64,000 nt of DNA from Streptomyces sp. RKAG290 (GCF_023701695.1 NZ_JAJOZC010000001.1:3011894-3075893); one strand, 5' to 3'. Counted from the first letter of the stretch, positions 45,807 through 54,772 are shown. Notes: generated by a model not told the origin, from the letters alone. A program made the numbers and translations.

Positions 45807-46766
45807 GTGCTGGAAGAGGTCGAACGCTGGCTGACCAGGCGTTCCTGGTCGGCCGCCGACCGCCCGCTGGAGCGGCTCCTGGCCGCACGGGGCCCCGGCG
45901 AGGGCGATCCGCGCCGCGGGAGCGTGAGTGTCGTGCTGCCCGCGCTGAACGAGGCGGCGACGGTCGGGGACATCGTCACGACGATCCGGCGCGAGCTCAT
46001 GGAGAAGGTCCGGCTGGTCGACGAACTCGTGGTGATCGATTCCGGCTCCACGGACGCCACCGCCGAGGTCGCCGGCCGCGCGGGCGCCCGGGTGATCCAC
46101 CGGGACGCGATCCTGCCCCGCATCCCTGCCGTCCCTGGCAAGGGCGAGGTGCTCTGGCGCTCACTCCTGGCCACCAGCGGTGACATCGTGTGCTTCGTCG
46201 ACGCGGACCTGAAGGACTTCTCGGCCGACTTCGTCTCCGGCGTCGTCGGCCCGCTGCTGACGGACCCCTCGGTGCAGTTCGTCAAGGCGATGTACGACCG
46301 GCCGCTCGGCGACACCGCAGGTCAGGGCGGGCGGGTCACGGAACTGGTGGCGCGGCCGCTGCTCAATCTGCACTGGCCGCAGCTGGCCGGCTTCGTGCAG
46401 CCGCTGGGCGGCGAGTACGCCGTGCGCCGCTCCCTGCTCGAACGGCTGCCGTTCCCGGTCGGTTACGGAGTGGAGCTGGGCCTGCTCGTCGACGCCCTGC
46501 ACACGGTCGGCCTGGACGCGCTCGGACAGGTCGACGTCGGCGTCCGCAAGCACCGCCACCAGGACGGCCAGGCGCTCGGCCGGATGGCGGCGGCCATCTA
46601 CCGGACCGCCCAGCTGCGGCTCTCCCGGGGCCACCTGGTCCGCCCCTCGCTGACCCAGTTCGAACGCGGTGAGCGCGGCTTCGTCCCGCACACGTACCCG
46701 GTGGACACCGAGGAGCGGCCGCCGATGTGCGAGATCGAGGAGTACGTGTCACGCCGCGCGGCGTGA
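45807..46766 (+). CDS. gpgS: Glucosyl-3-phosphoglycerate synthase
   Basis: A 319-aa GT81 glycosyltransferase that joins NDP-glucose and 3-phosphoglycerate to give the precursor of glucosylglycerate. It has the GT-A opening SVSVVLPALNEAATV, DELVVIDSGSTDAT, the metal-binding DAD in IVCFVDADLKDFS and PFPVGYGVELGLLVDALHTV. GTG 45807 follows GGGAG by nine bases; ATG 45780 is an alternative, adding nine residues. Glucosylglycerate is an osmolyte or methylglucose lipopolysaccharide precursor, and trehalose genes follow nearby. Confidence 0.88.
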   Translation: MLEEVERWLTRRSWSAADRPLERLLAARGPGEGDPRRGSVSVVLPALNEAATVGDIVTTIRRELMEKVRLVDELVVIDSGSTDATAEVAGRAGARVIHRDAILPRIPAVPGKGEVLWRSLLATSGDIVCFVDADLKDFSADFVSGVVGPLLTDPSVQFVKAMYDRPLGDTAGQGGRVTELVARPLLNLHWPQLAGFVQPLGGEYAVRRSLLERLPFPVGYGVELGLLVDALHTVGLDALGQVDVGVRKHRHQDGQALGRMAAAIYRTAQLRLSRGHLVRPSLTQFERGERGFVPHTYPVDTEERPPMCEIEEYVSRRAA

Positions 46767-46801
46767 CCGGTTGGGGAGTAAATATTCTTTAAGTTCCTTT
46801 C

Positions 46802-47188
46802 ATGGCCTTCCCCTCACTGCTGACCGCACTGCGCCGGAACCACAGCCTGCCGGTCGCCCTCGCCGCCCTGACCCTGCTGAGCACCGCCGTCTCGGGCCCC
46901 GCCCAGGCCGCCCCCGCGGCGGCCGTCGCCCCCTTCACCGTGCGGTACGACGAGGGCGGGCAGGGCGGCTTCGGGACCCTCGGCAACACCGTCGCTCTCG
47001 ACGACACACCCACCCGTCAGGACGGCCCCGCACTCCCGGCTCACCCGGCCGGGCAGGGAACCGGCTCGATGGCCGAGACCGGCGGGAACCGTGAGCGGCT
47101 GTGGCTGCTGGGAGGTCTCGCGCTGGCTCTCGTCGCGGCCGGGTCCATCGCCTTCGCGGTGGCGCGCGGACGCGGCCGCGACGACTGA
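46802..47188 (+). CDS. Small exported membrane/wall protein with MAETG tail
   Basis: A 128-aa protein with an N-terminal signal peptide (LPVALAALTLLSTAV...AQAA), a linker rich in Thr, Pro and Gly, then MAETGGNRERLWLLGGLALA and an Arg-rich tail ARGRGRDD. That arrangement (signal, LAXTG-like motif, hydrophobic helix, positive tail) is the sortase substrate layout; MAETG differs from the class E LAXTG consensus at its first residue. Function unknown. An AT-rich stretch at 46772-46800 sits just upstream and probably holds promoter elements. Confidence 0.6.
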   Translation: MAFPSLLTALRRNHSLPVALAALTLLSTAVSGPAQAAPAAAVAPFTVRYDEGGQGGFGTLGNTVALDDTPTRQDGPALPAHPAGQGTGSMAETGGNRERLWLLGGLALALVAAGSIAFAVARGRGRDD

Positions 47189-47284
47189 CCCGGCAGCGCC
47201 GACCGCCCGTGCGCGGCCGTACTCCTGCGGGAGGGCGGCCGCACGCACGTTTGGACCGTTCGTGATCGGGCTAGATTCCGCAAC

Positions 47285-48679
47285 ATGGTCTCCGAGCACG
47301 TCCCTCAGCCCGCCGCCGCCCAGGTACTCGTCGCGTCCAACCGCGGCCCGGTCACGTACGCACTGCGTGCGGACGGCTCGCTCGACGCGAAGAGGGGCGG
47401 CGGCGGACTCGTCTCCGGGCTGAGCGCCGTGGACGACAAGATGTGGGTCTGTGCCGCCCTCGGCGACGGCGACCGCGAGGCGGTGCGCCGCGGAGTCGGT
47501 GAGCCGGGCGTGCGGATGCTCGACATCGACGCGGACGTGCACGCCGACGCGTACAACGGCATCGCGAACTCGGTGCTCTGGTTCGTCCACCACCTGCTCT
47601 ACCAGACCCCCGTCGAGCCCGTCTTCGACGCGGAGTTCCGCCGGCAGTGGGCGTCCTTCGAGACCTACAACCGGGCCTTCGCCACGGCCCTCGCGGAGGA
47701 GGCCGGGGAGGGCGCGGCGGTCCTCGTGCAGGACTACCACCTGTCCCTGGTGCCCGGCATGCTCCGCGAGCTCCGCCCCGACCTGCGGATCGGTCACTTC
47801 TCGCACACCCCGTGGGCGCCCGTCGACTACTTCCGGATGCTGCCCGACGACATCGCCGAGCAGCTGCTGAAGGGCATCCTCGGCGCCGACCGGGCGGCCT
47901 TCCTGACCCGCCGCTGGGCGGACGCATTCATCGGCTGCTGCACGGAGATCCTGGGCGGCACCGGCCACACCCGTATCGGCGTGCACGGGCTCGGCGCGGA
48001 CGCCGACTTCCTGCGCCGGCGCGCGCACGAGGCGGACGTGGACGAGCGGATGGCGGCGCTGCGGGAGCAGGTGGGCCCGGGCCGGAAGACGATCGTGCGG
48101 GTGGACCGTACGGAACTGTCCAAGAACATCGTCCGCGGGATGCACGCCTACCGCGCCCTGCTCGACGAGCGGCCCGAGTGGCGCGGGCGCGTCGTCCACG
48201 TCGCGTTCGCCTACCCCTCGCGGCAGGACCTCGCGGTGTACCGGGAGTACACGGCCGAGGTGCAGCGCGTCGCCGACGACATCAACGCCGTGCACGGGAC
48301 GGCGGACTGGACGCCGGTCGTGCTCCACGTGAAGGACGACTTCGCCCGCTCGCTGGCGGCGTACCGGCTGGCCGACGTGGCGCTGGTCAACCCGATCCGG
48401 GACGGCATGAACCTGGTCGCCAAGGAGGTCCCGGTCGTCTCGGACGACGGATGTGCGCTGGTGCTGTCGCGGGAGGCGGGGGCGTACGAGGAGCTGGGCG
48501 CCGACGCGATCACGGTGAACCCGTACGACGTGTCCGCCACCGCCGACGCCCTCCACGAGGCGCTGACGATGGCGGACGACGAGCGGACGGCACGCACGAA
48601 GCGGCTGGCCGCGGCGGCCACCGCGCTGCCGCCGCAGCAGTGGTTCCTGGACCAGCTAGAGGCGCTGCGCCAGGGCTGA
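47285..48679 (+). CDS. otsA: Trehalose-6-phosphate synthase
   Basis: A 464-aa GT20 enzyme joining UDP-glucose and glucose-6-phosphate. It has VLVASNRGPVTY, KRGGGGLVSGLS, the UDP-binding RVDRTELSKNIVRGM and KDDFARSLAAYRLADVALVN with IRDGMNLVAKE. ATG 47285. Trehalose serves as an osmolyte and spore reserve. It overlaps otsB tail-to-tail by 24 bases, and gpgS lies upstream, so osmolyte genes cluster here. Confidence 0.95.
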   Translation: MVSEHVPQPAAAQVLVASNRGPVTYALRADGSLDAKRGGGGLVSGLSAVDDKMWVCAALGDGDREAVRRGVGEPGVRMLDIDADVHADAYNGIANSVLWFVHHLLYQTPVEPVFDAEFRRQWASFETYNRAFATALAEEAGEGAAVLVQDYHLSLVPGMLRELRPDLRIGHFSHTPWAPVDYFRMLPDDIAEQLLKGILGADRAAFLTRRWADAFIGCCTEILGGTGHTRIGVHGLGADADFLRRRAHEADVDERMAALREQVGPGRKTIVRVDRTELSKNIVRGMHAYRALLDERPEWRGRVVHVAFAYPSRQDLAVYREYTAEVQRVADDINAVHGTADWTPVVLHVKDDFARSLAAYRLADVALVNPIRDGMNLVAKEVPVVSDDGCALVLSREAGAYEELGADAITVNPYDVSATADALHEALTMADDERTARTKRLAAAATALPPQQWFLDQLEALRQG

Positions 48680-49512
48680 CAGGAAACCGACCACGGCTCC
48701 CGGCCCGGGCAGCAGCACATCGGCGCGTTCGGCCAGTTCGGGCACCTCCGCATGGCCGCTGCAGATCAGCAGGCCGGGGATGCCGTCGGGGCCCTCGGTG
48801 CGGAGCTTCTCCACGGCGGCGTAGGCGGCGAGGTCGCCGAGGTCGTCGCCCGCGTACAGCACGGACTCGGCGCCCGTCTCGTGCACGTACTGCGTGAGCG
48901 CGACGCCCTTGTCCATGCCCGAGGGGCGCAACTCCAGCACCAGGCGGCCCGGTTCGACGATCAGGCCGTGCCGGGCGGCGAGCTCGCCGAGGGGGCCGCG
49001 CAGCGCCTCGAAGGCGGCCTGCGGGTCCTGGGCGCGGCGGGTGTGGACGGCGAGCGCCTGCCCCTTCTCCTCTATCCAGGTGCCCTGCCAGGAGTCGAAC
49101 CTGTCGAGCACGCCCGGCAGTTCGGCCCGCACTGCGGCGACACCGGGGTGCGGGGCGGGGGCGTGAACGGTGCCGGAGACGGCGTCCCAGCGTTCGGCGC
49201 CGTAGTGGCCGAGGACGACGAGGTGGTCCAGTCCCGGGACCCCGCGAAGCCGCCGTAGCGGACGGCGACACCGGCCGGTCGCCCGGTGATCACGGCGATC
49301 GACGCGACCTTGGGGGCGAGTGCGGCCAGCGCCTCGACGGTGCCGGGGTGGGCACGGGCCTGTTCGGGGTCCGGGACGATGTCGGCGAGGGTGCCGTCGA
49401 AGTCGAGCGCGATGACGGCGCGGTCGGGGCGGGCGAGGAGCGCGGCGAGGCCCTCCTGGCCGGCGGGGGTGGTCGGGGTCGGCAGGGGTGCGGTGTGCGG
49501 GTGGCTGCCCAT
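48656..49512 (-). CDS. otsB: Trehalose-6-phosphate phosphatase (frameshifted)
   Basis: HAD-type phosphatase of about 285 aa. ALDFDGTLADIVPDP carries the nucleophile DxDGT (about residue 36), then IAVITGRPAGVAVRYGG. The frame breaks at about 49240-49246; one more G in GGGG restores GFAGVPGLDHLVVLGHYGAE. The rest reads MRAELPGVLDRFDSWQGTW, LRPSGMDKGVALTQYV, VLYAGDDLGDLAAYAAVEK. It removes the phosphate from the otsA product. It is convergent with otsA, whose 3' end it overlaps by 24 bases. Start ATG 49512 (MGSHPHTAPLPT). Confidence 0.9.
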
Positions 49513-49626
49513 GCGCCGAGCCTATAGGCGGTGGCCTGTGCGTGGGGGGCGGCCGGGTGTCGGGCGGGTGGCGGTGGCGGCCGGGTGCGGTGCGGGTGCG
49601 GTGCCGGGCGGTCGGCGGGCCCGACC
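49513..49626. other. GC-rich spacer upstream of otsB
   Basis: About 110 bases that are almost only G and C on the plus strand. Promoter hexamers for otsB are not recognisable. No gene seen. Confidence 0.35.
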
Positions 49627-49677
49627 GGGGGCTCCGCCCCCGCGCCCCCGCTCCTCAATCGCCGGAGGGGCTTGATA
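49627..49677 (+). repeat. Streptomyces interspersed repeat
   Basis: GGGGGCTCCGCCCCCGCGCC followed by CCCCGCTCCTCAATCGCCGG and AGGGGCTTGA, a hairpin-forming sequence I recognise as recurrent in Streptomyces intergenic DNA. A related GAGGGGCTTGA recurs at about 49720-49730. It forms a short GGGGGC...GCCCCC stem; function unknown. Confidence 0.6.
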
Positions 49678-49762
49678 GGGCGGCGGAAGCGCCTGAGGAG
49701 GCGGTGGCGGCGTTGCGGGAGGGGCTTGAAGTGGCGGCGGAAGCCCCGAGGCGGTGGCCGGG

Positions 49763-50023
49763 TCAGCGGCGGTTTCTTCTTGCCTCGCGGACGCGTCGTA
49801 GGCGGTTCACCGTCACCGGGTCCGCCTCCAGTGCCCGCCGGTCGTCCAGCAGCGCGTTCAGCAGCTGGTAGTAGCGGGTGGGCGAGATGCCGAGCTGTTC
49901 CCTGATCGCCCGCTCCTTCGCCCCCGGCCCCGCCCACGACTGCCGCTCGACCGCCAGGACCGCGCGGTCGCGGTCGGAGAGGGGAGCGGAGTCGTCGGGG
50001 GCGTTCGGGGGGAGGGCGGTCAT
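49763..50023 (-). CDS. DUF3263 protein
   Basis: An 86-aa DUF3263 protein: LSDRDRAVLAVERQSWAGPG and GISPTRYYQLLNALLDDRRA then LRRVREARR. These small actinobacterial proteins resemble a helix-turn-helix and are probably DNA-binding; function is unknown. ATG 50023 starts in MTALPPNAPDD. It lies 32 bases after the sugar-binding lipoprotein gene on the same strand, so the two may be co-transcribed. Confidence 0.87.
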   Translation of the reverse strand: MTALPPNAPDDSAPLSDRDRAVLAVERQSWAGPGAKERAIREQLGISPTRYYQLLNALLDDRRALEADPVTVNRLRRVREARRNRR

Positions 50024-50055
50024 ATCAGCCAATATATTGCGCGGGCGGGCGGTCG

Positions 50056-51321
50056 CTACTCCGCGTTCTCCGCCGTCGTGGACTCCCGCGCTATGCGCTC
50101 CAGCACGCTCTCGGGGTTGGCGCCGGGCTCGACCGCCTTGCCGATGTTCTGCTTGATCGACTCGCTGGCCTGGGCCCAGGACGTCTTGCCGACCGGGTAG
50201 AACTCCGCGTTCGGCAGCGCGGCCAGGAACTTGTGCAGCGGCTTGAACTCGGGATCGTCCTCCATGGAGGCCGAGGCGCTGTCGGTGACCGGCAGCATGT
50301 CGTACGTGTCGGCGAAGTCGATCACGTTCTTGTCGTTGAACATGTAGTCGAAGAACTTGCCCATCTCGATGCGATGGCCGTTCTGCTTGAACCCCATGAT
50401 CCAGTCCGCGACGCCCATCGAGCTCTTGCTCGGACCCTCGGCGCCGGGCAGCGGCACCATGCCGACGTCCACGCCCTTCTCCTCGGCCTCCTGCATCAGC
50501 GTCGGATGGCCGTTGAGCATGCCGACCTGGCCGCTGGTGAACGCCGCGAAGGCCTTCGCCCGGTCGAGCTTGCCGGGGGCCACGGGGCCGACGAGCCCCT
50601 TGTCGACGAGTCTCGACTTCAGCCAGTCGAACGTCTTCACGTTCTCGGCCGAGTCGATGTTGTACGCACCGACTTCGTCGGTGTAGCCGCCCCCGCCGCT
50701 CAGCAGCCACATCATGGTCTCGGCCTGGGACTCCTCCTGGCCGAGCGGCAGCGCGAACGGGTACTTCACCCCGCGCTGCTTGAGGCGGGCGGCGTCGCCC
50801 GCGATGTCGCTCCAGGTCTGCGGGGCGTGCAGACCCGCCTGGCTGAACAGCGTCTTGTTGTAGAAGAGCAGCCGGGTGCTGGCCACGAACGGCAGCCCGT
50901 ACTGGACGCGGCTGACCCGGCCCGCGTCCGCGAGGACGGGCAGGAAGTTCGCCTGGGTGGGGATGCTGAGCATCTGGTCGGCGGAGTAGAGCTTCCCGGC
51001 CTTGGCGTAGTCCGCGTACGCGCCGATCTGCGCGATGTCGGGGGCCTTTCCGGCCTTCACCATCTCGGCGACCTTGCGGTCGACGTCCGTCCACGAATAG
51101 ACCGAGACGTCGACCTTGATGCCGGGGTGGGAGGCCTCGAAGCCCCGGGCGACCCCGTCCCAGTACTTGTCGGAGCTGTTCGCCTCGCCGGTGCCGTAGT
51201 CGGCCGCGACCAGCTTGAGCGTGACCTCGCCCGATCCGCTGTCGCCGCCGCAGCCCGACAGTGCGGCCGTCATCCCCAGTGCGGCGACAGCCGCCGTCAG
51301 TCCCAAGTAACGCCGCTGCAC
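50056..51321 (-). CDS. ABC sugar-binding lipoprotein
   Basis: A 421-aa family 1 extracellular solute-binding protein. The GTG-started signal peptide RRYLGLTAAVAALGMTAALSG ends in a lipobox (LSGC), so it is anchored to the membrane outside. Body motifs include LKLVAADYGTGEANSSDKYW, PDIAQIGAYADYAKAGKL and QAGLHAPQTWSDIAGDAARL. No permease genes are adjacent, so it needs an unlinked transporter. A DasR-like site about 100 bases upstream and the nag genes next door suggest an amino-sugar ligand. Start GTG 51321. Confidence 0.87.
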   Translation of the reverse strand: MQRRYLGLTAAVAALGMTAALSGCGGDSGSGEVTLKLVAADYGTGEANSSDKYWDGVARGFEASHPGIKVDVSVYSWTDVDRKVAEMVKAGKAPDIAQIGAYADYAKAGKLYSADQMLSIPTQANFLPVLADAGRVSRVQYGLPFVASTRLLFYNKTLFSQAGLHAPQTWSDIAGDAARLKQRGVKYPFALPLGQEESQAETMMWLLSGGGGYTDEVGAYNIDSAENVKTFDWLKSRLVDKGLVGPVAPGKLDRAKAFAAFTSGQVGMLNGHPTLMQEAEEKGVDVGMVPLPGAEGPSKSSMGVADWIMGFKQNGHRIEMGKFFDYMFNDKNVIDFADTYDMLPVTDSASASMEDDPEFKPLHKFLAALPNAEFYPVGKTSWAQASESIKQNIGKAVEPGANPESVLERIARESTTAENAE

Positions 51322-51418
51322 AACCCAGTCCGTCCTCGTCGATTTGCGCCACCCGCGGCGTCCACGTCGTCGCGGGGCACTCCGGATGAGCTGCGATCTT
51401 CCCCTGGGTCCCCTAGGA

Positions 51419-51429
51419 GGTCTACACCA
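51419..51429. promoter_or_regulatory. DasR-like site (sugar-binding lipoprotein side)
   Basis: TGGTGTAGACC (minus strand) matches the DasR core TGGTCTAGACC at 10 of 11 positions, about 100 bases before the lipoprotein start. Confidence 0.55.
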
Positions 51430-51524
51430 CACGGGTATCGCTTCCGCAACACAGCAGCATTGCACGGGACGCGGAGTGACTGCTAAGTAGGTCTCGGTCA
51501 ACCAGGGCCCGGCACAAGGCCCTT

Positions 51525-51540
51525 AATGGTCCAGACCTTT
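51525..51540. promoter_or_regulatory. DasR-like site upstream of SIS gene
   Basis: AATGGTCCAGACCTTT; core TGGTCCAGACC matches TGGTCTAGACC at 10 of 11. It lies 69 bases before the SIS-domain gene and in the divergent region shared with the lipoprotein. Confidence 0.62.
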
Positions 51541-51608
51541 ACACCCCGCACGCATACGGTGCCGTCGTGCCGCCCCGCTACCGCCCATGTCGCAAGGAGC
51601 CGTTCAGC

Positions 51609-52517
51609 ATGTCCCGTACCGCATCAGAAATTGCCACCCAGCCCAGCTGCTGGCGGCGTGCCGCCGAGGCGGGCGCGGTGGCCGAGGGGCTGCCGCGTCC
51701 GGGCGAGCGGGTCGCCGTCACCGGGTGCGGCACCTCCTGGTTCATGGCCATCGCCTACGCGGCGCTGCGCGAGGCGGCGGGGCAGGGTGAGACCGACGCG
51801 TACGCCTCATCGGAGTTCCCGGCCGGGCGGTCCTACGACCGGGTCGTGGCGATCACCCGCTCCGGCACGACGAGCGAGGTACTGGCGCTGCTGGGCGAGT
51901 TGCGCGGCAGGACCGCCACCGTCGCGCTGACCGCCGACCCGAAGACGCCGGTCATGGACGCCGCGGACACGGTGGTCGTACTGGACTGGGCCGACGAGGA
52001 GTCGGTCGTGCAGACCCGGTTCGCCACCACCGCGCTCGCCTTCCTGCGGGCCGGTCTGGAGGCGGCCGGTCCGCTCCCGGCCGGGGTGAAGACGGTCGCC
52101 GAGGCGGCCGTCGACGCGGAGCTCGCGGTGACCGAGCCGCTGGACGAGGCAGTGGTCTCGGCCGAGCAGTGGACGTTCCTGGGGCGCGGCTGGACCTACG
52201 GACTGGCGCAGGAGGCCGGGCTGAAGATGCGCGAGGCGGCGGGCGCCTGGACGGAGTCGTACCCCGCGATGGAGTACCGCCACGGCCCGATCGCGATCAC
52301 CGGTCCGGGCCGGGTGGCGTGGGTGTTCGGCGCACTGCCCGAGGGCCTGGCGGGCGAGGTCGCGGGGGTCGGCGGAACGCTGGTGTCCCATGCCGCCGCG
52401 GACCCCATGGCAGACCTGATCCGGGCGCAGCGGCTCGCGGTGGCGCTCGCGGAGTCGAAGGGGTACGACCCGGACCGTCCCCGCAATCTGTCCCGCAGCG
52501 TGATCCTGCCCGGCTGA
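51609..52517 (+). CDS. SIS-domain sugar-phosphate isomerase/deaminase (AgaS-like)
   Basis: A 302-aa double-SIS protein. GCGTSWFMAIAYAALRE (first SIS), ITRSGTTSEVLALLGEL (sugar-phosphate-binding Ser/Thr loop) and GWTYGLAQEAGLKMREAAGA with the ESYPAMEYRHGP strand are typical of GlmS isomerase-domain relatives such as AgaS, a galactosamine-6-phosphate deaminase/isomerase. A substrate of GlcN-6-P or GalN-6-P is inferred from its neighbours nagK and nagA. ATG 51609 follows AAGGAG. A DasR-like site lies 69 bases upstream. Confidence 0.83.
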   Translation: MSRTASEIATQPSCWRRAAEAGAVAEGLPRPGERVAVTGCGTSWFMAIAYAALREAAGQGETDAYASSEFPAGRSYDRVVAITRSGTTSEVLALLGELRGRTATVALTADPKTPVMDAADTVVVLDWADEESVVQTRFATTALAFLRAGLEAAGPLPAGVKTVAEAAVDAELAVTEPLDEAVVSAEQWTFLGRGWTYGLAQEAGLKMREAAGAWTESYPAMEYRHGPIAITGPGRVAWVFGALPEGLAGEVAGVGGTLVSHAAADPMADLIRAQRLAVALAESKGYDPDRPRNLSRSVILPG

Positions 52518-52638
52518 CCGGCAGAGCAGAGGGGCCGCACCCGCCGCCGGCGACCACCGCCGGCGGGTTGCGTCCGGATGCCGGCACATTGCCGCCGGGT
52601 TGCGGCCGATTTTGTATGGGTGCGCAACAAACAGCGAT

Positions 52639-52654
52639 AGTGGACTAGACCTTT
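52639..52654. promoter_or_regulatory. DasR-like site upstream of nagK
   Basis: AGTGGACTAGACCTTT matches the DasR element at 13 of 16 positions, 29 bases before nagK; core TGGACTAGACC is 10 of 11. Confidence 0.7.
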
Positions 52655-52682
52655 TGGGGTCCGTCGGGCGAAACTGTTTCCC

Positions 52683-53615
52683 GTGAAACACGTCATCGCC
52701 CTCGATGTGGGCGGCACCGGAATGAAGGCCGCACTGGTCGGGGCCGACGGCACCCTGCTCCACGAGGCACGGCGCGCGACCGGCAGAGAGCGCGGCCCCG
52801 AGGCCGTCGTGGAGTCGATCCTCGCCTTCGCCGCGGATCTGCGCGCCTACGGCGAGGAGCACTTCGGCGAGAGCGCCGTCGCAGCCGGCGTCGCCGTGCC
52901 CGGCATCGTCGACGCCGCGAACGGGATCGCCGTCTACGCCTCGAACCTGGGCTGGCGCGACGTCCCCATGCGGCAACTGCTCGGCGAACGGCTCGGCGGC
53001 GTCCCGGTGGCCCTCGGCCACGACGTCAGGACCGGCGGACTCGCCGAGGGCCGGATCGGTGCGGGCAGGAGTGCGGACCGCTTCCTGTTCCTGCCGCTGG
53101 GCACCGGGATCGCCGGCGCCATCGGCATCGGGGGCGTCATCGAGGAGGGCGCCCACGGCTACGCGGGCGAGATCGGCCACATCGTGATCCGGCCGGACGG
53201 CCCGGAGTGCGGCTGCGGCCAGCGCGGCTGCCTGGAGACCCTGGCCTCCGCCTCCGCCGTCAGCCGCGCCTGGGCCGCCGCGTCCGGCGACCCCGAGGCC
53301 GACGCCGCCGACTGCGCCAAGGCCGTCGAGTCGGGTGACCCGAAGGCGGTGGCGGTATGGCTCGACGCCGTCGACGCGCTCGCCGCCGGGCTGGTCACCG
53401 CGCTCACCCTGCTGGACCCCCGCATAATCATCATCGGTGGCGGTCTCGCCGAGGCGGGGGAAACCTTGTTCACACCACTGCGTGCGGCCGTCGAGGAACG
53501 CGTCACGTTCCAGAAGCTGCCCCAGATCGTCCCGGCGGCCCTCGGGGACACCGCCGGATGCCTGGGCGCAGGGCTGCTCGCCTGGGATCTACTCTCCACG
53601 GAGGTATCCGCCTGA
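52683..53615 (+). CDS. nagK: N-acetylglucosamine kinase (ROK family)
   Basis: A 310-aa ROK-family sugar kinase. ALDVGGTGMKAALVGADG is the ATP-phosphate loop, GHDVRTGGLAEG the catalytic Asp region and CGCGQRGCLETLASA the zinc-binding motif (ROK signature). NagK phosphorylates N-acetylhexosamines inside the cell. It is followed by nagA with a one-base overlap, and a DasR-like box lies 29 bases upstream. GTG 52683 is used; no ribosome site stands before it, so it may be leaderless. A glucokinase role cannot be excluded but the neighbours favour amino sugars. Confidence 0.87.
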   Translation: MKHVIALDVGGTGMKAALVGADGTLLHEARRATGRERGPEAVVESILAFAADLRAYGEEHFGESAVAAGVAVPGIVDAANGIAVYASNLGWRDVPMRQLLGERLGGVPVALGHDVRTGGLAEGRIGAGRSADRFLFLPLGTGIAGAIGIGGVIEEGAHGYAGEIGHIVIRPDGPECGCGQRGCLETLASASAVSRAWAAASGDPEADAADCAKAVESGDPKAVAVWLDAVDALAAGLVTALTLLDPRIIIIGGGLAEAGETLFTPLRAAVEERVTFQKLPQIVPAALGDTAGCLGAGLLAWDLLSTEVSA

Positions 53616-54772
53616 TGGCCGGACGCGCAGACAGCACCGTTCTCGCCGGGGCCCGGGTGGTACTCCCCACCGGCACCGTCGAGGACGGCCGGGTGATCGT
53701 CGAGGGCACCCGCATCGCCGGCAGTCCGGCACCGGGCGCCCGGACCGTCGACCTGTCCGGCCACTGGCTCGTGCCCGGCTTCGTGGACATGCACAACCAC
53801 GGCGGCGGCGGGGCGTCCTTCACCTCCGGCACCGTGGACGAGGTCCTCACCGGCATCCGGACCCACCGCGAGCACGGCACCACCACCCTGGTCGCCTCCA
53901 CCGTCACCGGCGAGATGGACTTCCTCGCCGAACGCGCCGGCATCCTCTCCGAGCTGGTCGAACAGGGCGACCTGGCCGGCATCCACTTCGAGGGCCCCTT
54001 CATCTCCCCGTGCCGCAAGGGCGCGCACAGCGAGGCACTGCTGCGCCACCCGGACCCGGCCGAGGTCCGCAAGCTGATGGACGCCGCCCGCGGCACCGCG
54101 AAGATGTTCACGCTCGCCACCGAACTGCCGGGCGGCATCGAGTCCGTACGGCTGCTCGCCGAACACGGCGTCATCGCCGCGATCGGGCACACCGACGCCA
54201 CGTACGAGCAGACCGTCGAGGCGATCGACGCGGGCGCCACCGTCGCCACGCACCTCTACAACGCGATGCCGGCCCTCGGCCACCGCGCGCCCGGCCCGAT
54301 CGCCGCCCTCCTGGAGGACGAGCGGATCACGGTCGAGCTGATCAACGACGGCACGCACCTGCACCCCGCCGCCCTGGAGCTGGCCTACCACCACGCGGGC
54401 GCCCACCGCGTCGCGCTGATCACCGACGCCATGGACGCGGCCGGGTTCGGTGACGGCCGATACCAGCTGGGCCCGCTTGCCGTCGACGTCCAGGACGGTG
54501 TCGCCCGGCTCGTCGAGGGCGGCTCCATCGCCGGCTCCACGCTCACCCAGGACACCGCCTTCCACCGGGCCGTCACCATCGACCGGATCCCGGTCGCCGA
54601 CGTGGTGCAGTCCATCTCCGCCAACCCGGCCCGGCTGCTCGGCGTCTACGACAGGGTCGGCTCGCTGGAACCGGGCAAGGACGCCGACCTCGTCGTCCTG
54701 GACGCCGACTTCGCGCTCAAGGGCGTCATGCGCAAGGGCGAGTGGATCATTCGGCCGGAAAACGTCCGATAA
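53615..54772 (+). CDS. nagA: N-acetylglucosamine-6-phosphate deacetylase
   Basis: A 385-aa amidohydrolase that removes acetate from GlcNAc-6-phosphate. VPGFVDMHNHGGGG gives the HxH metal motif, GIHFEGPFISPCRKGAHS the Glu and His, THLYNAMPALGHRAPG a further His and ALITDAMDAAGFGDG the catalytic Asp. ATG 53615 overlaps the nagK stop (TGATG), and GGAGG stands 11 bases upstream. It forms an operon with nagK. A terminator follows at 54814-54845. Confidence 0.95.
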   Translation: MAGRADSTVLAGARVVLPTGTVEDGRVIVEGTRIAGSPAPGARTVDLSGHWLVPGFVDMHNHGGGGASFTSGTVDEVLTGIRTHREHGTTTLVASTVTGEMDFLAERAGILSELVEQGDLAGIHFEGPFISPCRKGAHSEALLRHPDPAEVRKLMDAARGTAKMFTLATELPGGIESVRLLAEHGVIAAIGHTDATYEQTVEAIDAGATVATHLYNAMPALGHRAPGPIAALLEDERITVELINDGTHLHPAALELAYHHAGAHRVALITDAMDAAGFGDGRYQLGPLAVDVQDGVARLVEGGSIAGSTLTQDTAFHRAVTIDRIPVADVVQSISANPARLLGVYDRVGSLEPGKDADLVVLDADFALKGVMRKGEWIIRPENVR

